From positions 1-64,000 of the forward strand of contig NZ_JBPOFB010000001.1 in the NCBI RefSeq assembly GCF_051251565.1: DNA of 64,000 bases, read 5' to 3'. The notes under the pieces were generated by a model. It was not told the origin of the DNA, searched no databases, and worked only from the letters and a program-made list of their open reading frames with translations. Made by a program: the position numbers and the translations under genes. This DNA comes from Marivita sp051251565 (GTDB lineage: Bacteria > Pseudomonadota > Alphaproteobacteria > Rhodobacterales > Rhodobacteraceae). Below are positions 25,274 through 33,564 of the stretch, piece after piece (position 1 is the first letter of the stretch; the number at the start of each line of letters is the position of its first letter).

Positions 25274-27175
25274 GTGGAAACTGCGAAAGCGTCGAAACAG
25301 ACTGACATGCCCAATGAAACTGACACTGACACCCTGACCGGGCATGACCGCATTCAGGGTTATCTCAAGACGCTGGATTCAAGCCCCGGCGTCTACCGGA
25401 TGCTCGATTCACAGGCGCGGGTTTTGTATGTGGGCAAGGCGCGCAACCTGCGGGCACGGGTGTCGAACTATTCACGACCGTCGCCGCAGCATTCGGGCCG
25501 CATCGCGCGGATGATCTCGGAAACTGCGTCGATGATGTTCCTCACGACGCGGACGGAAACCGAGGCGCTGCTGCTTGAACAGAACCTCATCAAGCAACTC
25601 AAGCCGCGCTACAACGTGTTGTTGCGGGATGATAAATCCTTTCCCAACATTCATGTGACCGATCACGCCTATCCGATGATCCACAAGCACCGAGGCGCGA
25701 AAAAGGATAAGGGTGCGTATTATGGCCCCTTTGCCAGCGCGGGGGCGGTGAACCGCACGCTGAGCCAATTGCAGCGGGTGTTTTTGCTGCGCAATTGCAC
25801 GGACGCGATGTTTGACAGTCGTACGCGACCTTGCCTGCAATACCAGATCAAACGCTGCTCTGGTCCATGTGTCGGCAAAATCTCGGCTGCGGACTATGCC
25901 GAGAGTGTCCGTGATGCCGAGCGGTTCCTGTCGGGAAAATCCACCAATGTGCAGGAAACGCTGGCCGTGCAGATGGCGCAGGCGTCCGAGGATATGGAGT
26001 TCGAACGCGCCGCCGCGCTGCGTGACCGTATCCGCGCGCTGACGCAGGTGCAGACGGCGCAGGGGATCAACCCGCGCGGCGTGGCCGAGGCGGACGTTAT
26101 CGCGCTGCATCTGGAGAAAGGGCAGGCCTGTGTGCAGGTGTTCTTTATCCGGGCGAACCAGAATTGGGGGAACCGCGATTTTTATCCGCGTGTCGGCCCG
26201 GATGTGGACGAGGCCGAGGTGCTGGAGGCGTTCTTGGGGCAGTTCTACGACACCAAGGAACCTGCGCGGCTTTTGTTGTTGTCGCATGCGATTGAGAACG
26301 AAGACCTGATGACGCAAGCGCTGTCGGACAAGCTGGGCCGCAAGGTGGATGTCGCGGTGCCGCTGCGCGGCGAGAAATCCGAGCTGGTGGACGGCGCGCT
26401 GCGCAATGCACGGGAATCTCTGGCGCGGCGGATGGCCGAGACGGCAACGCAGGCCAAGCTGCTGCGTGGACTGGGCGAAGCATTTGGTCTGGAGGCTCCG
26501 CCGGAACGGATAGAGGTTTACGACAACAGCCACATTCAGGGCACCAATGCCGTGGGCGCCATGATTGTTGCGGGGCCGGACGGGTTCATCAAGAACCAGT
26601 ACCGCAAGTTCAACATCAAGGATGATGACCTGACTCCCGGTGATGATTTCGGGATGATGAAAGAGGTCCTGACCCGGCGCTTCAAGCGCTTGCTCAAGGA
26701 TGATCCAGACCGGGACAAGGGGCTGTGGCCCGATCTTTTGCTGATCGACGGTGGTGCCGGGCAAGTATCGGCTGTGCGCGCCATCATGAAAGAATACGCG
26801 GTCGAGGATGTGCCGATGGTGGGCGTCGCCAAGGGCGTTGATCGTGATGCGGGCAAGGAAGAATTCCACCGCACGGGAATGCGCCCTTTCGCGCTGCGCC
26901 ACAATGATCCGGTTTTGTACTTTGTTCAGCGCCTGCGCGATGAAGCGCACCGCTTTGCCATTGGCACACACCGGGCGAAACGGGCGAAGTCGCAGATGGC
27001 CAATCCGCTGGACGAGATTTCGGGGGTGGGTGGTGCCCGCAAACGGGCGCTTCTGGCACATTTCGGGTCGGCCAAGGCGGTCAGTCGGGCGAACCTGGCG
27101 GATTTGAAAGCGGTGGACGGGGTCAGCGAGGCGTTGGCCGAACGCATCTACGGGTTTTTCCACGAGAACGGCTAG
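25274..27175 (+). CDS. uvrC: Excinuclease ABC subunit C
   Basis: UvrC makes both incisions in nucleotide excision repair. The roughly 630-aa protein has the GIY-YIG nuclease domain (SSPGVYRMLDSQARVLYVGKARNLRARVSNY, about 34-65 onwards), the UVR motif around 210-245 (MEFERAAALRDRIRAL), an RNase H-like second nuclease domain (IEVYDNSHIQGTNAVGAM, LLIDGGAGQVSAV) and a helix-hairpin-helix C-terminus (ISGVGGARKRALLAHFGS). The start may be GTG 25274 or ATG 25310; neither SD is strong. The leader carries a DnaA box. Confidence 0.96.
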   Translation: METAKASKQTDMPNETDTDTLTGHDRIQGYLKTLDSSPGVYRMLDSQARVLYVGKARNLRARVSNYSRPSPQHSGRIARMISETASMMFLTTRTETEALLLEQNLIKQLKPRYNVLLRDDKSFPNIHVTDHAYPMIHKHRGAKKDKGAYYGPFASAGAVNRTLSQLQRVFLLRNCTDAMFDSRTRPCLQYQIKRCSGPCVGKISAADYAESVRDAERFLSGKSTNVQETLAVQMAQASEDMEFERAAALRDRIRALTQVQTAQGINPRGVAEADVIALHLEKGQACVQVFFIRANQNWGNRDFYPRVGPDVDEAEVLEAFLGQFYDTKEPARLLLLSHAIENEDLMTQALSDKLGRKVDVAVPLRGEKSELVDGALRNARESLARRMAETATQAKLLRGLGEAFGLEAPPERIEVYDNSHIQGTNAVGAMIVAGPDGFIKNQYRKFNIKDDDLTPGDDFGMMKEVLTRRFKRLLKDDPDRDKGLWPDLLLIDGGAGQVSAVRAIMKEYAVEDVPMVGVAKGVDRDAGKEEFHRTGMRPFALRHNDPVLYFVQRLRDEAHRFAIGTHRAKRAKSQMANPLDEISGVGGARKRALLAHFGSAKAVSRANLADLKAVDGVSEALAERIYGFFHENG

Positions 27176-27252
27176 GCTTGGGCGGAATGGGTGCGCTGGC
27201 GCGCACGCTTGATATCTCGGTCACAGCGCGTTGCGCTGCGTCCTCGGGTTTG

Positions 27253-27284
27253 CCTCCGGCGGAGGTATTTTCCAGCCCAAAGAA
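27253..27284. repeat. Intergenic hairpin plus GAGGTATTTT...CCCAAAGAA motif, copy 2
   Basis: CCTCC-GGC-GGAGG forms a hairpin whose 3' arm runs into GAGGTATTTT, then four bases and CCCAAAGAA, as at 7845-7877. It lies between the convergent stops of uvrC and the thioesterase, where a terminator would be expected. Confidence 0.55.
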
Positions 27285-27287
27285 GAC

Positions 27288-27719
27288 CTAGGTCAGAAGC
27301 TGTTCCAGCGTGGTGCGGATTTCGGTTGATAGCGGGGCTGGTGTGCCGCTGTCGGTGACATGCACCTGGGTAAAGAAGCCTTCGGCCCCGGCGGAGTCCG
27401 CGCCAGTGGCAAACAGCGCGATGTCGTAGCGGAACGACGAGGTTCCGATATGGGTGATGCGCAACCCAGCGGTCAGGATGTCGGGAAAGCCCAGTTCGGC
27501 GTGGTAGCGGCAGCCACTTTCTACCACGAGGAATTTGGTGGCGTTGGGCCCGCGGAGTGCGATGCCTTGGTCGATTTGCCAAAGGCTGACCGCGGTATCG
27601 AAGAGCGCGTAGTAGGTGGCGTTGTTGAGGTGACCGTATTCGTCATTGTCCTGCCAGCGGGTGGGCAAGGTGCGGAAGGCGCGGTAATCGGCGCGGGTTC
27701 CGGGGGGCGTGCGCGGCAT
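27288..27719 (-). CDS. Hotdog-fold acyl-CoA thioesterase (YbgC/FadM-like)
   Basis: The 143-aa protein has the 4-hydroxybenzoyl-CoA thioesterase-like signature RWQDNDEYGHLNNATYYALFDTAV, in which the Asp of QDNDEYGH is the usual catalytic residue. Such enzymes hydrolyse acyl-CoAs. The start at 27719 (MPRTPPG) overlaps the TIGR02186 stop as TGATG, so it is probably translated by reinitiation behind that gene. Upstream in-frame ATG 27761 lies inside the neighbour. The link between an acyl thioesterase and a sulphite-type exporter is not understood. Confidence 0.87.
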   Translation of the reverse strand: MPRTPPGTRADYRAFRTLPTRWQDNDEYGHLNNATYYALFDTAVSLWQIDQGIALRGPNATKFLVVESGCRYHAELGFPDILTAGLRITHIGTSSFRYDIALFATGADSAGAEGFFTQVHVTDSGTPAPLSTEIRTTLEQLLT

Positions 27720-28477
27720 CAGCCCGAGCGCAACAGGCGGAACGCGGCAGAGGCGCCCCACCCGGCCGCGATGGCAATGGCGAGAGAGAGCAGTCCGTAG
27801 ACCAGCGGTTGTTGGCGCGACAGGTTGAAGAGCCAGCGTTCCAGCCCGACCTTTCGGACGTCAATGCTGGTTTGATAGTCCGAGATCACGCGGCCATTCC
27901 GGGTAAGAAAGATGCGCGCTGCGTAATCGCCTTCGGTCAGGTTGGCGGGCATCTGGATCTCTGTACGGAACAGGGTGGATTGTTGCAGGTCAACCGCACC
28001 TTCCTTGAGGGCATAGAGGCCGTTGTTCATGCGGATGCGGATCACCGCATCCGTGAAGGCCTGCGGCTCATCTACGTTCATCGGAGCCCCGACTGAGCGG
28101 ATGGCGCGGGGAATTGAGATCCTGTGGCGGAGGTCTTCGGTATCGCTGATCACGTCTTTCCACGGGGCTGACGTGGCGACGGCATAAAAGCTGGGTGCGG
28201 CGTCGACATCGACAGCATCCACATTCACCCAGATGCCAAGTCGCTTTTCCTTGCGGCGCACAGTGACGGGTTCCAAAGGACCGGACACGGTGACGATCAC
28301 CTGCAAGGGTGTGTCTAACCGGATCGGTGTTTCGCGTTTCACCGCGCCGTAGAGCAGAATTTCGGAGCCATCGAAACTGGTCGAGATCGACACCTGATCC
28401 TGACTGAGGCCCAGCACCACTTCTTCGGCGTAAAGTGGCGCGGCGATCAGTGCCAGAAGGGCCAGCAGCGCGCGCAT
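27719..28477 (-). CDS. TIGR02186 family exported protein
   Basis: This 252-aa protein begins with a signal peptide (MRALLALLALIAAPLYA) and ends with a C-terminal hydrophobic anchor (VYGLLSLAIAIAAGWGASAAF) before a short basic tail, so most of it should be periplasmic. It matches the alphaproteobacterial family TIGR02186: VVLGLSQDQVSISTSFDGSEILLYGAVKRE, IWVNVDAVDVDAAPSFYAVATS. Members are usually adjacent to TauE/SafE permeases, as here. Both junctions are TGATG overlaps, indicating tight translational coupling. Biochemical function unknown. Confidence 0.9.
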   Translation of the reverse strand: MRALLALLALIAAPLYAEEVVLGLSQDQVSISTSFDGSEILLYGAVKRETPIRLDTPLQVIVTVSGPLEPVTVRRKEKRLGIWVNVDAVDVDAAPSFYAVATSAPWKDVISDTEDLRHRISIPRAIRSVGAPMNVDEPQAFTDAVIRIRMNNGLYALKEGAVDLQQSTLFRTEIQMPANLTEGDYAARIFLTRNGRVISDYQTSIDVRKVGLERWLFNLSRQQPLVYGLLSLAIAIAAGWGASAAFRLLRSG

Positions 28478-29391
28478 CAATGGCCCCCCGCCGTACCGAT
28501 CGAGAACAGCTCGGAGGGTTGGATCAGCAGGTCGAGCGCCAGCTTGCCGCAGACGGCCAGTACCATGATGGCCAGCAGGATGCGCAGTTGTTCGGCTTTG
28601 AGCTTGGCCCCGATGACGGTCCCGAACTGCGCGCCGATCACACCGCCGATCAACAGCAGCACCGCGAGCACCATATCGACGGTGTAGTTGGTGGTGGCGT
28701 GGAGCAGCGTGGTAAAGCCGGTGACAAAGATGATCTGGAACAGCGAAGTGCCCACCACAACTTTCGTCGGCATACCAAGCAGATAGATCATCGCAGGCAC
28801 CATGATGAATCCGCCACCAACCCCCATGATCGCTGCGAGGATGCCCACCAGCACGCCAACGATCAACGGAGGAATCACCGAGATATAGAGACCGGATGTG
28901 CGGAACCGCATCTTGAAGGGAAGGCCGTGAATCCAGTTGTGTTTCTTGCGCGCGACAGGCTTGCCGGATTTGATCTTGCGGATCGCGTTCAGGCTTTCGA
29001 CAAACATCAGTGACCCGATGATGCCAAGGAAGAAGACGTAGCAAAGCTTGACCAGCAGATCGACCTGACCGAGGCTCTTGAGGTAGTTGAAGACGCCCAC
29101 ACCCATCGCGGCGCCGACCAGACCGCCGACAAGCAGCACGGTGCCCATCCTCAGGTCGACGGTTTTGCGCCGCAGGTGGGCCAGAACACCGGAAAACGAT
29201 GAGGCCACGATCTGGTTGGCTTCGGTGGCGACGGCCACTGCGGGCGGGATACCGATGAAGAACAAGAGCGGTGTCATCAGGAAGCCGCCACCCACACCGA
29301 ACATGCCCGAGAGCACACCCACGGCTCCGCCCAATCCAAGAAGAAGGAAGGCGTTGACGGAGACCTCGGCGATGGGGAGGTAGATCATCAT
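28477..29391 (-). CDS. TauE/SafE-family membrane permease (sulphite/organosulphonate export)
   Basis: TSUP-family permeases export sulphite, sulphoacetate and related anions. The 304-aa protein has about eight helices in two halves, each with the GVGGGF signature (GMFGVGGGFLMTPLLFFIG near 33; AAIMGVGGGFIMVPAMIYLLG near 190). The start at 29391 has AAGGA upstream; the ATG six codons earlier lacks an SD. It leads the coupled TauE-TIGR02186-thioesterase operon. In roseobacters such genes are often linked to sulphonate metabolism, but no sulphonate enzyme gene is present here. Confidence 0.88.
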   Translation of the reverse strand: MMIYLPIAEVSVNAFLLLGLGGAVGVLSGMFGVGGGFLMTPLLFFIGIPPAVAVATEANQIVASSFSGVLAHLRRKTVDLRMGTVLLVGGLVGAAMGVGVFNYLKSLGQVDLLVKLCYVFFLGIIGSLMFVESLNAIRKIKSGKPVARKKHNWIHGLPFKMRFRTSGLYISVIPPLIVGVLVGILAAIMGVGGGFIMVPAMIYLLGMPTKVVVGTSLFQIIFVTGFTTLLHATTNYTVDMVLAVLLLIGGVIGAQFGTVIGAKLKAEQLRILLAIMVLAVCGKLALDLLIQPSELFSIGTAGGH

Positions 29392-29490
29392 ATTTGTCCT
29401 TAAACCCAAGCACCGCGCTGTTTCAAGCGGTGCGGTGCCGCAGGTGCAAAAAGGACTTATGAATATGGATCATCTGGACTTAGGGCGCGG

Positions 29491-29516
29491 CAGGTGATGC
29501 GCCGACGCATCACCTG
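29491..29516. terminator. Perfect 11-bp hairpin between the BMP importer and TauE operons
   Basis: CAGGTGATGCG and CGCATCACCTG pair perfectly around a CCGA loop. It lies 37-62 bp beyond the last gene of the ABC importer operon (minus strand), so it is a likely transcript 3' end. No strong T-tract follows on the minus strand, making it a stem-loop rather than a textbook terminator. Confidence 0.5.
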
Positions 29517-29552
29517 TTTCGGCGTTATGGAAACGCCCACTTAATCGAGCTG

Positions 29553-30518
29553 TCAGCGTTCCTTTACGTAGGGCTCGCCACCGGCGCGCGGTGGGATGGC
29601 TTTGCCGACAAAACCTGCAAGGATCACCACGGTCAGGATATAGGGCAGGGCGTCCATGAACTGCACCGGCACGACAAACGCGCCAAGGTCGATGTTCTGA
29701 TACCGCAGTGCCACCGCTTGCAGCAGGCCAAACAGCAGGCAGGCATAAAGTGCGTACCACGGCCGCCATTTGGCGAAGATCAGTGCGGCCAGCGCGATAA
29801 AGCCACGCCCCGCGGTCATGTCCTTGACGAACCCGGCCTGAAGCGCCGTGGCGAGGTAGGCCCCTGCAACGCCGCACAGAATGCCGCAAATGCCAACCGC
29901 AACAAAGCGCAGGCCGACCACCGATATACCAGCGGTGTCCACCGCTTCGGGCGCTTCGCCCACAGCGCGCAGGCGCAGGCCGAAACGGGTGCGGTAGAGC
30001 AGCCACCAGGTCAGTGGCACCATGGCAAAGGCGACATAGACCAGGATTGAGTGCCCCGAGATCAGTTCCGCGTAGACCGGACCAATCAGCGGCACGCCAG
30101 CCAGCGCTTCGGCCCCCGGCAGGGTGATCGGCTCGAACCGGCCAGCGCCCATCAGCGACGGTGTGCGCCCGCCTTGGCTGAACCAATCCTGTGCTATGAG
30201 AACGGTGAGGCCAGCGGCCAGAAAGTTGATCGCCACACCCGAGATAAGCTGGTTGCCCCGGAAGGTGATGGAGGCCAGCCCATGGATCAGGCTGAGCGCC
30301 AATGAGGCGAGAATACCTGCGCCAAGGCCCATCCAGACATCGCCGGTGATGGCCGCAACGGCCGCAGACATGAACGCGGCGGCGAGCATTTTGCCTTCAA
30401 GCCCGATGTCGAAAATCCCGGCGCGTTCGGAGAACAGACCGGCAAGGCAGGCCAAAAGCAGCGGCGTGGCAAGGCGCACGGTGCTGTCGAGCACTTGCAG
30501 AAGGGTTGCGAAATCCAT
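29553..30518 (-). CDS. ABC transporter permease, nucleoside/BMP type
   Basis: One of two membrane subunits of a BMP-dependent importer. The 321-aa protein is of the branched-chain/ribose permease fold with about nine helices and conserved RAGIFDIGLEGKMLAAAF, GNQLISGVAINFLAAG, FGLRLRAVGEAPEAVDTAGI and GRGFIALAALIFAKWRP. It overlaps its partner permease as TGATG. Operon order is binding protein, ATPase, permease 1, permease 2 on the minus strand. Relatives include YufQ/NupQ and BmpG; a nucleoside or purine substrate is inferred from the family. Confidence 0.9.
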   Translation of the reverse strand: MDFATLLQVLDSTVRLATPLLLACLAGLFSERAGIFDIGLEGKMLAAAFMSAAVAAITGDVWMGLGAGILASLALSLIHGLASITFRGNQLISGVAINFLAAGLTVLIAQDWFSQGGRTPSLMGAGRFEPITLPGAEALAGVPLIGPVYAELISGHSILVYVAFAMVPLTWWLLYRTRFGLRLRAVGEAPEAVDTAGISVVGLRFVAVGICGILCGVAGAYLATALQAGFVKDMTAGRGFIALAALIFAKWRPWYALYACLLFGLLQAVALRYQNIDLGAFVVPVQFMDALPYILTVVILAGFVGKAIPPRAGGEPYVKER

Positions 30519-31609
30519 CAGGCTTTCCTCCGGGCAGCGAGGAAGAGTTTTTCAAGCGGCATCCGCACCATGTTGTCGAGTGCACCTGTGAACAGGATGA
30601 CCAGCGCCTGAATCACCACGATCAGTTCGCGCGGGATATTCGTCCAAAGGGCCAGCTCCGCGCCGCCTTGGTAAAGGAAGCCGAAGAGCAGCGCGGCGAG
30701 CAGAACACCCAAAGGATGTGATCGGCCCATCAGAGCGACGGCGATGCCGATGAAGCCCGCGCCTTCGGTGGCGTTCATCACCAGGCGTTCGGCCTCGCCC
30801 ATCGTGGTGTTGAGCGCCATCATGCCCGCAAGACCACCCGAGATGAGCATGGCGACCACGGTGATCTTGACCGGGCTGATGCCTGCGTATTTCGCGGCGG
30901 ATTCGCTTTGACCAAAGGCGCGGATCTCGTAGCCCAGCTTGGTGCGCCAGATCAGAACCCAAATGGCCAAGCACATGAACAAGGCGAGGAAAAAGGTCAC
31001 GTTGGCAGGTGCGCCGCGGAACATCGGTTCGGCTGCGGTTGAGAACATATCCTGAAACGTGGGCAGACGCACCGCTTCGGGAAAGCGGGCGGTGGCCGGG
31101 TCCATCGCGCCTTGGGGGCGCAGGATGTTGACGAGGACGTAGTTCAGCACGGCGGCGGCGATGAAGTTGAACATGATCGTTGTGATCACGATGTGGCTGC
31201 CGCGTTTGGCTTGGAGATAGGCGGGGATAAACGCCCACATCGCTCCGAACAAAGCAGCCGAGACGGTCGCGCCCAAAAGCGCCACGTACCAGTTCGGCCA
31301 TGGGATATAGAGACAGGCCAGCGCCACACCGAGGCCGCCGATCATTGCCTGACCTTCGCCGCCGATATTGAACAGCCGCGCATGAAAGGCGATCGACACG
31401 GCAAGGCCGGTGAAGATGAAGTTGGTCGCGTAGTAGAGCGTATATCCCCAGCCCGACGACCGCATGAGCGCGCCATCGACCATCAGTTTGAACGCGGCAA
31501 CCGGGTCTTCGCCGATGCCGATAATCACCAGCGCCGACAGGATTGCGGCAAGGATGAGCGATATCAGCGGGACAAGGACCGCATCGGCCCAGGCGGGCAT
31601 CTTATCCAT
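30518..31609 (-). CDS. ABC transporter permease, nucleoside/BMP type
   Basis: The 363-aa membrane subunit resembles YufP/NupP: FTGLAVSIAFHARLFNIGGEGQAMIGGLG, AKRGSHIVITTIMFNFIAAAVLNYVLV, RAFGQSESAAKYAGI and GFIGIAVALMGRSHPLGVLLAALLFGFL. The start at 31609 (MDKMPAWAD) is set by AGGAAGG upstream; the longer frame belongs to the end of the ATPase gene, which it overlaps by 8 bp. It forms the translocation pore together with the following permease. Confidence 0.9.
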   Translation of the reverse strand: MDKMPAWADAVLVPLISLILAAILSALVIIGIGEDPVAAFKLMVDGALMRSSGWGYTLYYATNFIFTGLAVSIAFHARLFNIGGEGQAMIGGLGVALACLYIPWPNWYVALLGATVSAALFGAMWAFIPAYLQAKRGSHIVITTIMFNFIAAAVLNYVLVNILRPQGAMDPATARFPEAVRLPTFQDMFSTAAEPMFRGAPANVTFFLALFMCLAIWVLIWRTKLGYEIRAFGQSESAAKYAGISPVKITVVAMLISGGLAGMMALNTTMGEAERLVMNATEGAGFIGIAVALMGRSHPLGVLLAALLFGFLYQGGAELALWTNIPRELIVVIQALVILFTGALDNMVRMPLEKLFLAARRKA

Positions 31610-33467
31610 CTTTGTCACCTTCCTGGGGGTCTTTGGGTTTGGCCGGGGTCGTTGTGATTGATGGCACGCCTTGCTGGATCGTGGCGCTGAAGCCGCCAAT
31701 GCTCAGGCTGTTGTCGGGTTCGGTTGAGATGGACAGTTCGGTTGTGTCTATCGTGCGCGCGTCGGCAACGTCCGTGGGCGTGTCGGTGATCGGAGCGTCC
31801 GGTTCTAAGCTGATCTCTGTGCTTGTTTCCAGCGCTTGGGGTGTTTCAACGGTTGCCTCTGGGTCCTCGGTCAGCGCCATGGGCGCGGCTTTGGGCACGA
31901 CATGGGCGGTGTCGGTGATCCCGGCCATCAGCAGGCCAAGTTCCTGTTCATTGGTTTGGCTGGGGATGCGTTCGCCCATGATCTGGCCGTCAAACATCAC
32001 CGCGATGCGGTCGGAGAGCGAGAATATCTCATCAAGCTCGACCGAAACGAGCAGGATCGCTTTGCCTTCGTCGCGCAGGCGAATGATTTGTTGGTGGATG
32101 AATTCAATTGCGCCGATATCAACGCCGCGTGTGGGTTGACCGATCAGCAGGATATCGGGGTTGCGTTCAATCTCGCGGGCGAGAACGATCTTTTGCTGGT
32201 TGCCGCCAGAAAAATTGCGGGCGGCCAGTTTCGGGTTGGGCGGGCGCACATCGAAACGGTCCATCTTGGCGGCGGCTTCGGCCTTGATCGCGGCGTTGTT
32301 CATCAACGGGCCGGATTGGATGCCGGGGTCGCGGTGATAGCCGAAGACGGTGTTTTCCCACGCGGCGAACGGCATGATCAGCCCTTCGCGGTGGCGGTCT
32401 TCGGGGACATGCGCGATGCCGCGCGCGCGGCGCGACTGGCCGTCTGACGCGCTTCCGGTCAGGTCTATTTCCTCGCCTTTGACGCGGACGGTGCCGGTGC
32501 CGTTGGCATAGCCGCCCAGCATTTCGAGAAGTTCGGACTGACCGTTGCCGGCAACACCCGCAATGCCAAGGATTTCACCGGCGCGCAGTTCCAGCGATAT
32601 GCCCTTGAGCCGTTCGACGCCTTTGTCGTCGACCAGCCGCAGGTTTTCGACTTCGAGCACGGGTGCGCCGGGGGTGGCTTCTTTCTTGTCGACCTGCAAC
32701 AGCACCTTGCGTCCCACCATCATCTCGGCCAGCCGTTCGGGGCTGGTTTCCGAGGTCTGAACGGTCGCTGTCATCTCACCACGGCGCATGACGGACACGG
32801 TGTCGGTGGTCTCCATGATCTCGCGCAGCTTGTGGGTGATCAGGATGATCGTTTTGCCCTCTTTGCGCAGGTTATCAAGGATGCGGAACAGGTGGTCGGC
32901 CTCGGCGGGTGTCAGAACGCCGGTCGGTTCATCGAGGATCAGGATATCGGCCTGACGGTAAAGCGCCTTGAGGATTTCGACACGCTGCTGGTGGCCTACG
33001 CTGAGGTTTTCGATGATCGCGTCGGGATCGACGTTGAGTTCGTATTCTTCGGCCAGTTGCTTCAACACGCCACGCGCCTTGTTCAGCGATGGGCGGAGCA
33101 GGGGGCCGTCTTCGGCACCAAGGATGACGTTTTCCAGAACGGTAAAGTTCTGCACCAGCTTGAAATGCTGGAAGACCATACCGATACCGGCCTTGATCGC
33201 GGCCTGACTGTCGGGGATCTGGGTCTCGCGGCCATTGATGAAAATCTGGCCGCTGTCGGCTTTGTAGAACCCGTACAGGATCGACATGAGCGTGGATTTG
33301 CCCGCACCGTTTTCGCCGATGATGCCGTGGATCGTGCCGGGGCGCACGCGGATCGAGATATTCTTGTTGGCCTGAACCGGGCCAAACGCCTTTGAGATGC
33401 CCCTGAGTTCGATTGCGGGTGCGACCGTCATTGTGTCGGTCTCGGGGGCGTCAACGGCGGTGGTCAT
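31602..33467 (-). CDS. ABC transporter ATP-binding protein (two NBDs) with long C-terminal tail
   Basis: This ATPase powers the BMP-type importer. The 621-aa protein has two nucleotide-binding domains: an intact first (Walker A GENGAGKST, signature LSVGHQQRVEILKAL, Walker B LILDEPT) and a degenerate second (GVAGNGQSELL without the Walker lysine; FSGGNQQKIVLAREI; LIGQPTRGVD), as usual for RbsA/NupO-type proteins. Relatives are about 510 aa. Here a tail of some 95 residues after about 525 is acidic and Thr/Ser/Pro-rich with repeated short motifs, likely disordered. It overlaps the next permease gene. Confidence 0.93.
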   Translation of the reverse strand: MTTAVDAPETDTMTVAPAIELRGISKAFGPVQANKNISIRVRPGTIHGIIGENGAGKSTLMSILYGFYKADSGQIFINGRETQIPDSQAAIKAGIGMVFQHFKLVQNFTVLENVILGAEDGPLLRPSLNKARGVLKQLAEEYELNVDPDAIIENLSVGHQQRVEILKALYRQADILILDEPTGVLTPAEADHLFRILDNLRKEGKTIILITHKLREIMETTDTVSVMRRGEMTATVQTSETSPERLAEMMVGRKVLLQVDKKEATPGAPVLEVENLRLVDDKGVERLKGISLELRAGEILGIAGVAGNGQSELLEMLGGYANGTGTVRVKGEEIDLTGSASDGQSRRARGIAHVPEDRHREGLIMPFAAWENTVFGYHRDPGIQSGPLMNNAAIKAEAAAKMDRFDVRPPNPKLAARNFSGGNQQKIVLAREIERNPDILLIGQPTRGVDIGAIEFIHQQIIRLRDEGKAILLVSVELDEIFSLSDRIAVMFDGQIMGERIPSQTNEQELGLLMAGITDTAHVVPKAAPMALTEDPEATVETPQALETSTEISLEPDAPITDTPTDVADARTIDTTELSISTEPDNSLSIGGFSATIQQGVPSITTTPAKPKDPQEGDKDG

Positions 33468-33513
33468 GAACTATCCCTGCATCGGTCTTCGGGTCTGTCG
33501 CCCGGTATGGTGC

Positions 33514-33537
33514 AGAGCGGCCTGTGTCGGCCGCTCT
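33514..33537 (-). other. Intercistronic stem-loop after the BMP binding-protein gene
   Basis: AGAGCGGCC and GGCCGCTCT form a perfect 9-bp stem with a 6-nt loop in the 97-bp gap between the binding-protein stop and the ATPase start. Such stem-loops commonly stabilise or partly terminate transcripts so the binding protein exceeds the other subunits. No T-tract is present. Confidence 0.6.
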
Positions 33538-33564
33538 GGGTGTGCTGTGGGCCGTTTGGCAGGA

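Noticed and set aside
25472..27163. 563-codon minus-strand frame under uvrC
   Set aside because: Antisense shadow; the plus frame has all UvrC domains.
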